Positions 9,532 to 18,154 of a stretch of 64,000 nt of DNA are shown here, in pieces. The notes beneath the pieces are model-generated. The model ran no database searches. It had not been told where the DNA came from and worked only from the letters and a program-made list of their open reading frames with translations. The stretch's first letter is position 1. Every line of letters begins with the position of its first letter. Where the stretch lies: contig NZ_BFAV01000179.1 in the NCBI RefSeq assembly GCF_002933875.1, forward strand, positions 1 to 64,000, in the 5' to 3' direction. A program made the position numbers and the translations under genes. This stretch comes from Desulfocucumis palustris (GTDB lineage Bacteria > Bacillota > Desulfotomaculia > Desulfotomaculales > Desulfocucumaceae).

Positions 9532-9626
9532 GGACAAACAAAATATAATTTTTAAAAATCCACCTTCTTTTTCCCTGGCGTTCCCTGCAGGAAAAACGTC
9601 TATATTTAATGAATAAAAAATAACGC

Positions 9627-9655
9627 GGAACTTTTCTTATTTAATAAGTGTCTAA
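9627..9655 (+). promoter_or_regulatory. Putative autoregulated ECF promoter of the sigma/anti-sigma operon
   Basis: GGAACTT (9627-9633), 17 nt, then TCTAA (9651-9655), again preceded by GTG. The extended -35, GGAACTTTTC, is identical to the divergent copy. With this promoter, transcription would begin near 9662, which rules out the GTG at 9648 as the start and supports the ATG at 9699. Confidence 0.68.
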
Positions 9656-9698
9656 TATGTACCCGGGTAAGGCACGGGGTACTATGGGAGAGTGCCTA

Positions 9699-10331
9699 AT
9701 GGGTGATTTGAAGACGGATGTGTTGATAGAGCGCTGCAGGCAGGGAAGCGAGGCCGCCTTCAGCGAGCTGATCCAGATTTACCAGAACAGGGTTTACACC
9801 ATATGCTTTCAGCTTACCGGCAACTCTGAGGATGCCAAGGACCTGGCCCAGGAAACCTTTATCCGTTTGTACGGGGCGTTGCCCGGGTTCAGGGGACAGT
9901 CGGCCTTTACCACCTGGCTTTACAGAATTATCCATAATCTCTGGGCCAACGAGCTGAGAAAGAGAAAGAATAAACAGACCATTTCCTTAAACGCTCCCAT
10001 CCACACGGAGGAGGGCGAGATTGACAGGACTCCGGCGGATGAGAAAAGCAATCCGGAACAGTTGATCGAGGCCGGAGAGGAAAGAAAGCTGATCTGGACG
10101 GCCATCGACACTCTTAACCAGGAACAGCGCACGGTGCTGGTATTAAGAGAATTGCACGGTTATTCCTACGAGGAGATAGCCCGGGGGCTGGGCTGGTCGC
10201 CGGGAACGGTGAAATCCAGGCTGAACAGGGCGCGGCTGCACCTGAAGGAGCAGCTGCTGAAACTGGGAGTAAAACCGGACAAGGAATCCCAAAAGGATGC
10301 GGATATCAGAAAGAAGGTTAAACAATTATGA
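9699..10331 (+). CDS. ECF-type RNA polymerase sigma factor (sigma-70 family)
   Basis: Starts at ATG 9699 with GGGAG 8-9 nt upstream; longer in-frame starts fall inside the promoter. The protein has 210 residues. Region 2 is clear: FSELIQIYQNRVYTICFQLTG, DAKDLAQETFIRLY, and FTTWLYRIIHNLWANELRKRK. Region 4 is LNQEQRTVLVLRELHGYSYEEIARGLG followed by the helix-turn-helix SPGTVKSRLNRARLHLKE. It directs RNA polymerase to GGAACTT-type promoters. It overlaps the anti-sigma gene by 4 nt (ATGA), the usual arrangement for coupled expression. The likely targets are its own operon and the divergent surface-protein gene. Confidence 0.92.
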   Translation: MGDLKTDVLIERCRQGSEAAFSELIQIYQNRVYTICFQLTGNSEDAKDLAQETFIRLYGALPGFRGQSAFTTWLYRIIHNLWANELRKRKNKQTISLNAPIHTEEGEIDRTPADEKSNPEQLIEAGEERKLIWTAIDTLNQEQRTVLVLRELHGYSYEEIARGLGWSPGTVKSRLNRARLHLKEQLLKLGVKPDKESQKDADIRKKVKQL

Positions 10332-11413
10332 AATGCGGATACTCATATGATGAATTAACCGCATACTTTGACGGCGAACTGCCCCGGGAAGAACAGAGCA
10401 AGCTGCGGCAGCACCTGGGCTGCTGCGGGGAGTGCGCGTCCGCCCTGGAGGAACTCCGGTTTGTCCGAAGCGCCGTATTGTCAGCCTGGCAGGCCGAAAT
10501 ACAGGCCCCGGAGGATCTCCGGAGCAATGTGCTAGGGCGGCTGAGAGAGGAAGGCGCTTTCCGGGAGAGTTTGCCGGTTAAGACGCCTGTTGCAACCGGT
10601 AAAGGCTGGAAGGGATTCAAGGGATGGGGCGCCGCGGCTGCCGCGTCGGCGCTGCTGGTGGCAGGGGCCTCCTGGGCCTGGCTGGCCGGCAATGTGGACA
10701 ATGCCCCGCTGAATACCGCCCTAATTGAAAATAAGCCGGCCATAACGGAGCACATACCGCCTGATAAGGAAGTAAAGGAAGTAACGGAGAAGGAACCTGA
10801 CGGCACCGCCGGGGGTTCTGCCACCGATAACCAGCCCGGGGATAAACCAGGGATTAAAAACCAGGGTACGGCGGTTACCAGTCCTGAGAAACCGGGGACT
10901 CCGCGGCAAACGGATAACGCTCCGCAGCAAACCGCGACAGGGGCGATAGCTTTGAAGGACTATACCGGCAAAGCATTTTTAAGTGTTGACAAGAAAAGCT
11001 ATTCCGGATACTTTCAGCTGACGGATAACTGGAGAAATTACGATTCATTGGATCAAAAGATAAAATTAACGGCGGCCGGGTACAACGCCGCTCTGGCGGG
11101 CAGCTTTAAAGACAGCGGCGGAGTGGTAACGATAAATGTCCCCACAGCCTCCTATAACGCTCTTTACGAGGATCTTAAGGGACTGTTGTCCGCCGGCGGC
11201 ATTGTAAAGGGCAGTGACACCACGGTGGAAAGCATAGAAAGTCAATATAAGGTTGTCCAGACGGAGCTGGAAAAGGTCCGGGAGGAATACGAGGCCTCCG
11301 CCGGAGACATGGAAAAACAGAACCAGCTGGCAAACAGGCAAAACAGCCTGATTGATCAGATGGAGGATTTGGAGCAACGCGCCAGGATCTCAACCATAGC
11401 GATAAAATTATAA
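10328..11413 (+). CDS. Membrane anti-sigma factor: zinc-finger HC2 plus DUF4349-like sensor domain
   Basis: The protein has 361 residues and its ATG overlaps the sigma stop (ATGA). The N-terminal 60 residues form the anti-sigma zinc finger (HxxxCxxC, seen as HLGCCGEC), which binds the sigma factor. One membrane helix lies at about residues 98-118 (GWGAAAAASALLVAGASWAW). A Pro/Lys/Thr-rich linker (120-205) leads to an exported C-terminal domain of about 150 residues with the DUF4349 features: NVPTASYNALYEDLKGL, a coiled coil, and a closing ARISTIAIKL. The topology suggests an envelope sensor that releases the sigma factor on stress. The signal is unknown. A terminator follows. Confidence 0.88.
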   Translation: MKCGYSYDELTAYFDGELPREEQSKLRQHLGCCGECASALEELRFVRSAVLSAWQAEIQAPEDLRSNVLGRLREEGAFRESLPVKTPVATGKGWKGFKGWGAAAAASALLVAGASWAWLAGNVDNAPLNTALIENKPAITEHIPPDKEVKEVTEKEPDGTAGGSATDNQPGDKPGIKNQGTAVTSPEKPGTPRQTDNAPQQTATGAIALKDYTGKAFLSVDKKSYSGYFQLTDNWRNYDSLDQKIKLTAAGYNAALAGSFKDSGGVVTINVPTASYNALYEDLKGLLSAGGIVKGSDTTVESIESQYKVVQTELEKVREEYEASAGDMEKQNQLANRQNSLIDQMEDLEQRARISTIAIKL

Positions 11414-11442
11414 GTGAGACGGTATAAATACTACGGAAAAAG

Positions 11443-11470
11443 GAAAACCCACCTGAAAAGGTGGGTTTTA
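11443..11470. terminator. Rho-independent terminator shared by convergent genes
   Basis: AAAACCCACC and GGTGGGTTTTA form a stem with a short TGAAAA loop between the anti-sigma stop at 11413 and the minus-strand stop at 11468. Confidence 0.88.
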
Positions 11471-14400
11471 TTCGTAAATCAGCCCTGACAGCCGCCATAT
11501 CATCACCGCCGCCTCAGCCCGGGTCAAATAGCGGCCCGGCTCAAGTTTTCCCGCGGAAGTGCCGGCCACAATCCCGGAATTATAACACCATGCCACCTCG
11601 TCCCGCCTGGACCCGGGTATATCGTCCCAGTCCCCAAAGGGCGGCGGGGCGGATGCGCTGTAATTCCGGCCAATGCCCCTGGCGGCGGCGGCTCTCCACA
11701 GGGCCGTCACGGCGTCCAGTCTGGTAACCGCGGCCCCTGTGCCGCCCCTTACTTCGAATTCCTCCACGGGCACCCCGGTCAATGCGTACAGGGCCTCATA
11801 GAAATCCCCGGCGGCAACCGGCGCCGACGGGCTGAATTTTCCCCCGGAGTCCGGTTTCATCAATCCGGCTCCCAGCACCGCGGTTATATAGTTCTCCGCC
11901 CAGTGGCCCTGGAAACCGTCCTTGGGGTAACCGGCTTCAAAGCCGTAAAAATCCCGGGTCATCACATTTATTCCCCCGGTGGCCCTATTGACCGAGCCCA
12001 GCACTATTTTATGCTTTCCCGGGACCGGCAAATCCAGGCCGGCGGCGAATACTCCTCCCGTAACGGCCGCGCTGTTCCAGGACCCGCCGTCAATACAATA
12101 ATAAACCATATTCCCGGCGGTTTTTCCTCTAAGCAATGTTTTCCCTTCGCCGGAGTCCGGCTCCAGTATAAATTCCAGCGGGGGAGGATTAACTCCCGGC
12201 CCGGGCCGGGACTCCACCATTATTACCTTATCAAGACCGTCCGAAGAGTCCGGCAGCAGGGTAATTTTAGCTTTTTCTCCGGGAGCCAGGTCCCCGGGGG
12301 CCACCATTACACCCTCTTTATATATTTCCGCGTCCCTTTCCAGTACGTAGCTTTTACCGTCGGCCGTCCTGATTGTGGTGGAGCCATTGTCCTCCGCCAG
12401 CAGGCTGATGGTGATTTCCTCATTAACAGGCTCCACCGCGTCCAGCCTGATCACCTCGCCGTTTCCGTTCAGGAGCGCCCTCAAATAATAGCCGGACTCC
12501 ACGGCGTCAAGCCCGGACGGCAAACCTTCCACAAAGCAGGCTGCATTTTTAGCCGTCCGGTAACTATCCGTTTTCCCTTCTTCCCGCTTTAGCAGTATAA
12601 TGCCCGGGTCCGGCAGAATATTGCCCGCCATGCCGTAAACCACCCCGGAATAAGCCCATAGCCTTTCCACCACATTCAGGCCGTTTTCCGTGATTCCGGA
12701 ATCACTGCAGACCCCTTCAATCCAGTCGCCGGATTTTACCGCTCCCGGAGAGGACTGTCCACCGTTTTTAAACACCAGTGCACTGTCGGGGAGTTTAAAT
12801 TGCAGCCCGCTTTCCAGGGTCGCCACTCCGAACCTGGTTATTCTGGCCACCCTGCCGGAAATCATTTTGTTTTCGGCGTTCAGGGTGCCCACTTCCCTGG
12901 TGCGGGGGGAGATTACCATCAAGACCTTGCTCCCGGGTTTCACGCACTCCAATTTTTTAAGACTGCTGAAGGAGAAGGCTTCGTCTTCCGGACCATAGGC
13001 CTCCCACTTGTTTTCAACATTTATTCCGGCCTGCCTGCTCAAGCGGTAAGTCTCTCCGCTTTCCAGGGTAATTTCCCCGGCTTCGGCTCCCGGCCCGGCC
13101 ACTTTGCCGGTAACCACCTGGTAGGTGGCGTCCGCGCTCCACATATATCCCGTCAGGGGATTGATAACCCCCACCACGTCGGAGCCGGGGAGTATTTCAT
13201 TAATCAGCTTCGCCCTTGAGCCGTTAACATTTATTGTTACTTCGGGAGACGGGGAGATATTGTACCCGCCCTCGGAATACTCCGGGCGAAGCTCCAGCAG
13301 CATTTTCCGCCCGTCGCTTTCAGCGCCCTTGACCGAGCCTGAAAAAGCCGTGACATAGGATACATATATATCCTTTACGCCATTTTCAGAGGGGAAATAA
13401 TATATATCCGATCCCGCGGCCAGCCGGAAGCCGGCGGGATCACCCTCCGGTTCTATGCCGTCCCTGGACAGGTGTATATCGGCCCCGGGGAGGGGAGTCA
13501 ATACACCTCCCCCCGCAAGTTTAATCTGGCCGCTTTTATTAATGGACGCAATTATTCCCCTGGCCGGCGGCTGGCCGAATGCCACGGCAAAGTCCTGATT
13601 CACGCCGGGGCTGGACGTAACAGCGTCAACCCCCACCGCCGCCCCGCGCACCTCGACCACGTATTTTCCGGGCCGCGGCCGGTCAATGCGGACCTGCTCG
13701 GTGTTATTCACACTATCCCTTTTCCCCTGGCCGCCGAAGTCGTTTCCATAGAATACCCTGCCGTCCGGGCCGGTAACGGTCAAATCCAGGTCGTTTACCA
13801 GGGTCTTCCCGGAAGCTCCGGGAGCCTGGGGCGGATCGCACCAGGACAGGGTAATTTTCAAAGGCCTGGTTGAGTCGGTGACATTATAGCTGTACTGGGC
13901 TGTTTTGTTTTCTTCCAGCCCCTTCCGGTCATCCCTGCAGATAACCGAGCGGCCCTGGAGGGATAAAACCGTCCCCTGCACATCCAGCATTCCGAAGCCC
14001 TCCGCCCTGGTCCCGTTCCCGATGCTGCGGGCGCCGTTTATCAAAACCGCCTTAAGCAAGGCGGAGGAGGGGGAGCTGTCCGGGCCGACGGATTTAAAGT
14101 ATTCCCTCAGCAGGGTGGCCGCCCCGGCCGCCAGGGCCGCCGAGGAGCTGGTGCCGTCCATCCTGGTGTAAAAATGGTTCAATAAAAAGTTGGTGGGGGC
14201 CAGGCTGGAGCGGGTGGATATGATTTCGGTTCCCGGGGCCACCAGCTCGGGCTTGATCCTTCCGTCCGCGGCGGGGCCGCGGCTGCTGAAGGAGGCGATA
14301 TCAGCGACATCGTCAGAATCGGAACCAAAACCGGGCCGGGGATTCTCCGACGCCCCCACGGACAGGGCATTTTTACTGTTTGCCTCGGCCACCACGGTAC

Positions 14401-15388
14401 CCTGCCCGCCATGACCCGGTCCTCCGTTTCCGGACCCGAACAGCGCCAGAAAATCCGGGTGTTTCCTGGTAAAATCATCTATTTGCGAAGAGGCCGCGGT
14501 ATACTGGTTGACCGGTGTGCCCCAGCTGTTCACATGAATACGCGCTCCCGCCGCATAGGCCGGGGCAAAAAGCTCATTGAGGTTGGCGGGAGGATCCGCC
14601 TGGTCCTTTACGTTAAGTATCGACTGGAAATAAAGCCGGGCCTCCGGCGCCACCCCCCGGTACTTACCGTCCGACGCCGCCCCGGTGCCCAGCACGGTGC
14701 CTGCCACGTGCGTGCCGTGACCGATGGGGTCCGAGGGAAGCAAATTTCCGGACAGGGACTTCAGGGCCACTATTTTTGGCTCTTTTCCCTTTTCAAACAT
14801 AAAATCCGGATGTATGCCGGATTTATCATCACCGGTATCCAGCCCGCTGTCCGCCACAGCCACCACCTGGCCCGCTCCTTTTAGACCGCCGGGCAAGACA
14901 TACCCGGGTGTCTGAACCGTCCGGGCGCCTATGATCCCGGAGCTCCTGTCATTCAAAAATTCCGGCTGCACAAATGTTTCAGTGTTAATTACAGAGGAAT
15001 TAGCCTTAAGCTGGTCGGCCATCTGTTCAGACACCTTTACCCTGAGAGTGGTGCCCTTTTCATCGAAGCCCTTTATAACTTCGCCGCCGGAGGAGTCCAC
15101 CATTTGCTTTATTATTAATTTTTCCTTTTCATCTTTAACTGAAACATTTATTTCCACAAACCCGGAGTCACCGCCGCTTTGCGGCGCTTCCCCCGCTTTT
15201 TCCGCTTTTTCCGCATTTGAACGGTTTTCTCCGCCTGCCCGGTGAGCCGGCGGCGTGCCGCTGTTCCCGGTATCAACAATATAAAATTTCAACCCGGCCA
15301 GGATTAACAAGGCGGCCATCGCCAGTGCCCATTTCTTTCCCGCTCTGTTATGTAAAAACATCATTTCACCTGCATCTTTATATTCCAT
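11468..15388 (-). CDS. Giant secreted subtilisin-family (S8) serine peptidase with C-terminal SLH repeats
   Basis: The protein has 1306 residues. A membrane/signal segment lies at 18-38. A pro-domain-like part runs to about 140, then the S8 domain: Asp180 (VAVADSGLDTG), His224 (GHGTHVAGT), Asn321 (GSGNGG) and Ser414 (DGTSSSAALAAG; the usual Met after Ser is replaced by Ser). A P-proprotein-like beta domain (about 480-590) follows, then roughly 550 residues of beta repeats. The last 150 residues hold S-layer-homology repeats (FQGHWAENYITAVLGAGLM; TRAEAAVMIWRLSG). It is likely an SLH-anchored cell-surface protease that processes surface proteins. The start is uncertain: ATG 15388 lacks a good site, while ATGs at 15364 and 15361 follow AGGTGA closely. 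A terminator is shared with the anti-sigma operon. Confidence 0.9.
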   Translation of the reverse strand: MEYKDAGEMMFLHNRAGKKWALAMAALLILAGLKFYIVDTGNSGTPPAHRAGGENRSNAEKAEKAGEAPQSGGDSGFVEINVSVKDEKEKLIIKQMVDSSGGEVIKGFDEKGTTLRVKVSEQMADQLKANSSVINTETFVQPEFLNDRSSGIIGARTVQTPGYVLPGGLKGAGQVVAVADSGLDTGDDKSGIHPDFMFEKGKEPKIVALKSLSGNLLPSDPIGHGTHVAGTVLGTGAASDGKYRGVAPEARLYFQSILNVKDQADPPANLNELFAPAYAAGARIHVNSWGTPVNQYTAASSQIDDFTRKHPDFLALFGSGNGGPGHGGQGTVVAEANSKNALSVGASENPRPGFGSDSDDVADIASFSSRGPAADGRIKPELVAPGTEIISTRSSLAPTNFLLNHFYTRMDGTSSSAALAAGAATLLREYFKSVGPDSSPSSALLKAVLINGARSIGNGTRAEGFGMLDVQGTVLSLQGRSVICRDDRKGLEENKTAQYSYNVTDSTRPLKITLSWCDPPQAPGASGKTLVNDLDLTVTGPDGRVFYGNDFGGQGKRDSVNNTEQVRIDRPRPGKYVVEVRGAAVGVDAVTSSPGVNQDFAVAFGQPPARGIIASINKSGQIKLAGGGVLTPLPGADIHLSRDGIEPEGDPAGFRLAAGSDIYYFPSENGVKDIYVSYVTAFSGSVKGAESDGRKMLLELRPEYSEGGYNISPSPEVTINVNGSRAKLINEILPGSDVVGVINPLTGYMWSADATYQVVTGKVAGPGAEAGEITLESGETYRLSRQAGINVENKWEAYGPEDEAFSFSSLKKLECVKPGSKVLMVISPRTREVGTLNAENKMISGRVARITRFGVATLESGLQFKLPDSALVFKNGGQSSPGAVKSGDWIEGVCSDSGITENGLNVVERLWAYSGVVYGMAGNILPDPGIILLKREEGKTDSYRTAKNAACFVEGLPSGLDAVESGYYLRALLNGNGEVIRLDAVEPVNEEITISLLAEDNGSTTIRTADGKSYVLERDAEIYKEGVMVAPGDLAPGEKAKITLLPDSSDGLDKVIMVESRPGPGVNPPPLEFILEPDSGEGKTLLRGKTAGNMVYYCIDGGSWNSAAVTGGVFAAGLDLPVPGKHKIVLGSVNRATGGINVMTRDFYGFEAGYPKDGFQGHWAENYITAVLGAGLMKPDSGGKFSPSAPVAAGDFYEALYALTGVPVEEFEVRGGTGAAVTRLDAVTALWRAAAARGIGRNYSASAPPPFGDWDDIPGSRRDEVAWCYNSGIVAGTSAGKLEPGRYLTRAEAAVMIWRLSGLIYE

Positions 15389-15486
15389 TTTTAATCATAC
15401 AGCACTCTAAATATAAGACGATTGGAAGGGGGAAATTGTTGCAGTTTTTATTTAGTAAAATTTACGGAAATCGCCATCTATTTGTA

Positions 15487-15498
15487 CTGACCGGTCAG
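15487..15498. promoter_or_regulatory. Palindromic operator-like site 1
   Basis: CTGACCGGTCAG is a perfect 12-bp palindrome between the divergent peptidase gene (15388) and the small repeat-protein gene (15657). It matches the core of two other sites, near 15613 and 20338. Confidence 0.55.
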
Positions 15499-15612
15499 AT
15501 TACTTTACGGCGCCATGCAATATCATGAAAATCAGTCATAAATGATATTTTTGCGCATATATAACCATATTTGCTATTTTACTAATCCAGTAACATGATT
15601 TATATTATATAT

Positions 15613-15626
15613 ACTGACTGGTCAGT
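15613..15626. promoter_or_regulatory. Palindromic operator-like site 2, upstream of the four-repeat secreted protein
   Basis: ACTGAC-TG-GTCAGT lies 31 nt before the ATG at 15657 and directly after an AT-rich stretch (TATATTATATATA) that could be the -10. It has the same sequence as the centre of the site in front of the HlyD gene. It is probably bound by a TetR-family repressor. Confidence 0.65.
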
Positions 15627-15656
15627 CTACAAACTTCTCCAAGGAGGGAACAATTA

Positions 15657-16019
15657 ATGAAGAAGAAAGTTATTGCCCTGGCCACGGCCGCCCTGGTTTT
15701 TGTTTCGTCCGGCGCCGCCATGGCGGCACCGAGCGCCTATCATATTGACAGTGACGGTTTCGTGGTATGGGACGAACCCCAAAGCGTGAACACGGTGAAC
15801 CCTGTAACCCAATCCACCTATGCCATCGACCCGGATGGCTTCGTGGTTTGGAAAAACCAGAAGACTGAACCGGCTGCCCCGGGTTCCCAGCCCGCTTACA
15901 AAATGGACGCCGATGGATTTGTGGTGTTGGAAAATCAGCAGGCCAAGGTAATTAGCGGCAATTTCTTTCCTTCCTACACTATAGACAAGGATGGTTTCAT
16001 TGTCTGGGACGCCGAATAA
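15657..16019 (+). CDS. Small secreted protein with four YxIDxDGFVVW repeats
   Basis: The protein has 120 residues; the ATG has AAGGAGGG 8 nt upstream. The signal peptide (1-23) ends at AMA. The mature part is almost entirely four copies of an 11-residue motif, Y-x-(I/M)-D-x-D-G-F-(V/I)-V-(W/L), at residues 28, 55, 81 and 107, spaced 26-27 residues by Pro/Gln/Asn-rich linkers. The DxDG element resembles Ca-binding loops, but I do not recognise the family. Two TetR-type palindromes lie upstream and a TetR gene lies just downstream, convergent, so it is probably part of that regulon with the efflux-like genes. Its role is unknown. Confidence 0.8.
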   Translation: MKKKVIALATAALVFVSSGAAMAAPSAYHIDSDGFVVWDEPQSVNTVNPVTQSTYAIDPDGFVVWKNQKTEPAAPGSQPAYKMDADGFVVLENQQAKVISGNFFPSYTIDKDGFIVWDAE

Positions 16020-16058
16020 CCGTGCTGATTGTCACTTAATCAGATTTTTATTTCAAAT

Positions 16059-16101
16059 AAAAACCACTCCCGATGTTTTGGTATCAGGAGTGGTTTTTTA
16101 T
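16059..16101. terminator. Bidirectional rho-independent terminator
   Basis: AAAAACCACTCC and GGAGTGGTTTTTT form a 12-bp stem between the small secreted protein and the convergent TetR gene. Confidence 0.9.
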
Positions 16102-16123
16102 TATTATTCTATTTAGGGTAATG

Positions 16124-16714
16124 CTAAACCTCCAGCAAACCATGAAAAATTAATTTGCAAATATTGTCTTTTACCACATCCATGGAAAGCTCTCCGTAAA
16201 CCTGCAGGTAATGGATGGCCACGGTGAAAATCATGCCGAAAATTGACGAGGCGCATATTTCAGCATTGAGGTCCCCGGCAAATGCCCCGGCCCTTTGCCC
16301 TTCCTCCAATACGTTCTGAATTAATTTTTGGTAGCTCTTGGTGGCCTCCCTGAAAAAATCCCTGCGATTATGATCCCCGAACAACTCCCTGAGGAATATA
16401 TAGGCAATCCCCGCATAATCATGCATGAACAGAAGGTAGCTTTCAATCAGCGCGACAATTTTTTCCCTGGAATCGGTGTGCTGACCGATTGCTTCCCTGG
16501 CCATTATTTCAAGTATGCTGATTCCCAACTGGGTGGTGCAAAGATATAATTCATCCTTATTTTTAAAGTGATAGTATATGGTTCCCTTGGCCACACCCAT
16601 TGCCTGGGCCACTTCGTCCATGGTGGTGGAGTGGTACCCCTTGGAAGAGAATATATCAACGGCGATTTTAAATTTTTCCCGGTCTTTGTTTAAAAAGTCC
16701 GTTCCCTTGCTCAT
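16124..16714 (-). CDS. TetR/AcrR-family transcriptional regulator
   Basis: I chose ATG 16714 because AAGGATGA lies 5 nt upstream; an ATG at 16723 abuts that site. The protein has 196 residues. The N-terminal helix-turn-helix is typical: AVDIFSSKGYHSTTMDEVAQAMGVAKGTIYYHFKNKDELY. The helical ligand-binding domain follows. Nearest targets by context are the small secreted repeat protein (15657) and the HlyD/ABC-2 pair (19300-20320), whose upstream regions carry ACTGAC-NN-GTCAGT palindromes. A different palindrome lies right at its own promoter. The ligand is unknown. Confidence 0.9.
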   Translation of the reverse strand: MSKGTDFLNKDREKFKIAVDIFSSKGYHSTTMDEVAQAMGVAKGTIYYHFKNKDELYLCTTQLGISILEIMAREAIGQHTDSREKIVALIESYLLFMHDYAGIAYIFLRELFGDHNRRDFFREATKSYQKLIQNVLEEGQRAGAFAGDLNAEICASSIFGMIFTVAIHYLQVYGELSMDVVKDNICKLIFHGLLEV

Positions 16715-16727
16715 TGCAGTCATCCTT

Positions 16728-16747
16728 AAATGAATTTCTATTCATTT
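16728..16747. promoter_or_regulatory. Palindrome in the tetR promoter region
   Basis: AAATGAAT-TTCT-ATTCATTT is a perfect 8-4-8 palindrome 14 nt upstream of the chosen tetR start. It is a candidate autoregulatory site, but its sequence differs from the three GACNNGTC palindromes. One regulator with two site types, or a second regulator, are both possible. Confidence 0.5.
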
Positions 16748-16812
16748 TAGCATGAGTTTCAGAAATTTTAAATATCTTTATTTTATCCACTCATTTCTGT
16801 TTAATCCGGAAA

Positions 16813-17895
16813 TCAATTGAAATCAAAGGTATCCAGCAAACTGGTATGCTCGTCATAAAAACTGAGGGTGATCTCTTCAATATCCACATCTTCATCTTCA
16901 AATTCCTCGACTATATCATCGTATACGTCTTCAGCACCGCTTCTTATGGTGCTGCTGCTAAGCTCCTCCCAGAGGTCGGAGGCGTCGTCGTCCTCAGCGT
17001 CCAGTGCTATTACCGCGTGGTCGCTGCTGGAGTAGTAGTGGGCGTCGGACACGTTAAAATCAATGTTACCCACCCTGTAGCTATTACCTATCAAATCGTC
17101 ACAGACGTCATCGCCGTCCGAATCCGAGTCCGAATTTCCCCGGTAGTCCTCGTCCCTGTAGTCCACCTCCAGGGAGTCATCCCCTTCTTTACTAAACTTC
17201 ACCAGGGTATCGTCACTGTCGCTGTCTATTATTTTGCCGCTCACTTCGGTATCGTCGGAAAATTCATCCTGTATGTCGTTCACAATGCTGTTAATAAAGC
17301 TTCTAATTTGCGAGTCGCTTAAATCCGCCCATTCATCCTCGTCGTCCCCCAGGTCCACCTCTATTTCCACATCCACGTCGTCTTCGTCACCGCTGAGCTC
17401 GATGGAGTCCACGGATACTCTTCCAATTTTATCGTAATCGTCATTAAGGTCGTCTTCAAGGTCGCTTAAATCTTCATCATCATCATCATCGTAATAATAA
17501 TCGTCGTCCTCGTCATCATCCTGCAGATTGGCCACCTGGGTCTTCAGGGTCTGAATCTCCTGGTCCTTCTGGGTGATCTGACTTTTAAGTTTTGCTATCT
17601 CCTGATCCTTTTGTAAGGCCTGCTGCTTGAAGTTGTTCGAAACCATTACGGTTTTGGTGGGGGCAACCCAGGTAACCGTGCAGCCCAGGGCCTCAGCCAC
17701 TGCCCTGATCGATAAAAAGGTGCTCCCGTCGATAATGAATGGCTCCTGGTTTGGCTGATAGGTTATAGGCATGCCGTCCACGGTAATTTTTAAATTTTCA
17801 TATGAAGCCTTTAGCTGTTTGGTGCCCACCGTTGCTTCAGCGGCCCCGGCGATGAAAACCATGCACAAGGCCAGGAGCAATGCAATTTTTTTCAC
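16813..17895 (-). CDS. Secreted stalk-domain protein with coiled coil and Asp-rich region
   Basis: The protein has 360 residues from GTG 17895 (AGGAG upstream). The signal peptide is residues 1-22. One stalk domain covers about 27-85 (TFLSIRAVAEALGCTVTW). A short heptad segment follows (KDQEIAKLKSQITQKDQEIQTLK), then a very acidic stretch (YYYDDDDDED and neighbours) and a 200-residue acidic domain with two similar halves (SDSQIRSFINSIVNDIQDEF versus SSSTIRSGAEDVYDDIVEEF). The acidity suggests Ca or other cation binding at the cell surface, but that is inference. It is isolated from its neighbours by about 260 bp upstream. Function unknown. Confidence 0.72.
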   Translation of the reverse strand: MKKIALLLALCMVFIAGAAEATVGTKQLKASYENLKITVDGMPITYQPNQEPFIIDGSTFLSIRAVAEALGCTVTWVAPTKTVMVSNNFKQQALQKDQEIAKLKSQITQKDQEIQTLKTQVANLQDDDEDDDYYYDDDDDEDLSDLEDDLNDDYDKIGRVSVDSIELSGDEDDVDVEIEVDLGDDEDEWADLSDSQIRSFINSIVNDIQDEFSDDTEVSGKIIDSDSDDTLVKFSKEGDDSLEVDYRDEDYRGNSDSDSDGDDVCDDLIGNSYRVGNIDFNVSDAHYYSSSDHAVIALDAEDDDASDLWEELSSSTIRSGAEDVYDDIVEEFEDEDVDIEEITLSFYDEHTSLLDTFDFN

Positions 17896-18154
17896 TTTAA
17901 ACCATCATCTCCTAAAATTTTTTTTTGGCTAATACGCCTCCTAAAATTAGGACGAATTAAACCCGGAAAATGTTGCACAAAATATTGCTTTTGGATAAAT
18001 TTTTCAAGGAATACGCTAATGACACATTCTACCGGAGTAAATAAACCTCCTGCTTTGAGCCGAAGGTTATTTGCAATTTTTTCATTACTCCGGGAAAGGC
18101 GCGTCCCCCGGGCGCCTGTGGCGGATGGAGGGATACCGCCGGTTAACCGGTTTA

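Noticed and set aside
9648..9698. GTG 9648 as start of the sigma factor
   Set aside because: It falls inside the predicted ECF promoter, whereas ATG 9699 has GGGAG upstream.
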